From the NCBI GenBank assembly GCA_016292775.1, contig JAEDFN010000064.1, positions 1 through 6,845 of the forward strand: a stretch of DNA of 6,845 nt, given 5' to 3'. The position numbers were made by a program, and so were the translations under genes. The notes under the pieces were generated by a model that worked only from the letters and a program-made list of their open reading frames with translations, searched no databases and was not told the DNA's origin. Shown here one piece after another: positions 6,049-6,845 of this stretch; the first letter of the stretch is position 1, and each line of letters begins with the position of its first letter. Source of the stretch: Paludibacteraceae bacterium. GTDB lineage: Bacteria > Bacteroidota > Bacteroidia > Bacteroidales > Paludibacteraceae.

Positions 6049-6845
6049 AAAAACTACTGATAATATTTGCCGTTTTTTTCGCTCTTCAAGCATTCTGTTT
6101 ATCACTTATCAATGCTCTGAGTTTCATTGTCGACGGTTGGATATATTCCTATCCCGGACTATGCTTCATACAATCGCTCAACTCCTTGTTGATGTACTTC
6201 TGTTTTCCGCTGTTATCACTCCGATTTATTCAAGGGCAAAAACCTTTTCAATCGGTAGGAATTAATAAAATGCCGAAAACCAAAGATATAGTTGCTATCA
6301 TAGGAATATGCATCTGTATGTTTACATCAATATATCTGTTTCAAAACATCAACCAAGCACTGCCTTTCCCCTCTTTTTTGAATGGCTTAAAAGAGATTAT
6401 GGATAACCTGCAATCTTCAGCTATGGCAACCTATAATACCTTGCTTAATGTGGAAAAAATGTGGCAGTTGGGATTGACAATTATTGTAGTAGCGGTAATT
6501 CCCGCCATTTGTGAGGAAATATTTTTCAGAGGCTGGTTGCAAACTCAAGCTAACAGATTTGTGAACTATCATATTGCCGTTTGGGTAGTGGCAATACTCT
6601 TTGCTGCTATGCATATGCAATACAAAGTCTTTATCCCTCAAGTGCTTATGGGGGCACTGTTTGGATACGTTTTTTATTATACCGGCTCCCTTTGGAGCAC
6701 TATTATTATCCATTTTGTTAATAATTGTGCTACCGTTATTTATACTTATCTCGATTTTAATAATATAATAAATATTGAAATCAATTCGTTTAAATATTAC
6801 AACTATATCGGGGTGGTTACCACAATTATCATCATCGGTTTGTTA
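6045..6845 (+). CDS. CPBP-family intramembrane metalloprotease, 3' end cut by window
   Basis: The frame is open for 267 codons from an ATG at 6045 and leaves the window without a stop. The product is a polytopic membrane protein with segments at about 3-28, 38-60, 80-99, 140-156, 176-189, 196-212, 215-233 and 252 onward. It carries all three hallmark motifs of the CPBP (CAAX protease/bacteriocin-processing, PF02517, Rce1-like) family: EEIFFRG with Glu157-Glu158 and Arg162, FAAMH with His190, and HFVNN with His223 and Asn227. These residues form the glutamate/histidine active site buried in the membrane. Bacterial members range from bacteriocin immunity to unknown housekeeping roles, and the substrate cannot be told from sequence. 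It overlaps the psd stop by four bases, has no Shine-Dalgarno sequence and is AT-rich with many ATA codons. The active site is complete; only the last segment and tail should be missing. Confidence 0.92.
   Translation, partial: MKKLLIIFAVFFALQAFCLSLINALSFIVDGWIYSYPGLCFIQSLNSLLMYFCFPLLSLRFIQGQKPFQSVGINKMPKTKDIVAIIGICICMFTSIYLFQNINQALPFPSFLNGLKEIMDNLQSSAMATYNTLLNVEKMWQLGLTIIVVAVIPAICEEIFFRGWLQTQANRFVNYHIAVWVVAILFAAMHMQYKVFIPQVLMGALFGYVFYYTGSLWSTIIIHFVNNCATVIYTYLDFNNIINIEINSFKYYNYIGVVTTIIIIGLL

Noticed and set aside
6026..6265. A 79-codon + strand frame across the psd-CPBP junction
   Set aside because: It is out of frame with both the psd 3' end and the CPBP gene, whose frame at 6045 carries clear family motifs over 267 codons.

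Overview
The window is a dense run of housekeeping genes, all on the + strand, from what is almost certainly a member of the Bacteroidota (probably Bacteroidales). Three things point there: an upstream promoter of exactly the Bacteroidota form (TTTG, 19 bases, TAnnTTTG); AT-rich leaders with essentially no Shine-Dalgarno sequence in front of the genes; and the rsfS-ftsH-cdsA-psd order with Bacteroidota-like FtsH and short-form Psd proteins. No RNA gene, mobile element, phage gene or CRISPR array is visible.

Layout: a promoter (21-51) precedes sufB (81-1529, scaffold subunit of the SUF iron-sulfur cluster assembly complex). One base after its stop comes a small YqaA/DedA-like membrane protein (1531-1968). 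After 24 AT-rich bases come rsfS (1993-2349, ribosomal silencing factor) and, 5 bases on, ftsH (2355-4397, membrane AAA+ zinc protease). A 74-base gap leads to cdsA (4472-5338, CDP-diacylglycerol synthase), then psd (5365-6048, phosphatidylserine decarboxylase). Its stop codon overlaps the start of a CPBP-family intramembrane protease gene (6045 onward), which runs off the right edge with all its active-site motifs already present.

How they fit together: the right half is a membrane-biogenesis and membrane-quality group. CdsA makes CDP-diacylglycerol and Psd makes phosphatidylethanolamine from phosphatidylserine; the enzyme for the step between (PssA) is not in the window. FtsH and the CPBP protein are membrane proteases, and YqaA belongs to a superfamily linked to lipid scrambling or carrier-lipid transport. 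RsfS, which blocks subunit joining on the large ribosomal subunit, commonly travels with ftsH in this phylum. Only one good promoter was found by eye, so a long co-transcript from sufB is possible but unproven.

I do not see an undescribed system here. The points most worth a second look are sufB standing next to yqaA instead of sufC, the possible shortening of the FtsH tail by a stop codon, the codon-usage mosaic inside ftsH and its neighbours, and the overlap of psd with the protease gene.
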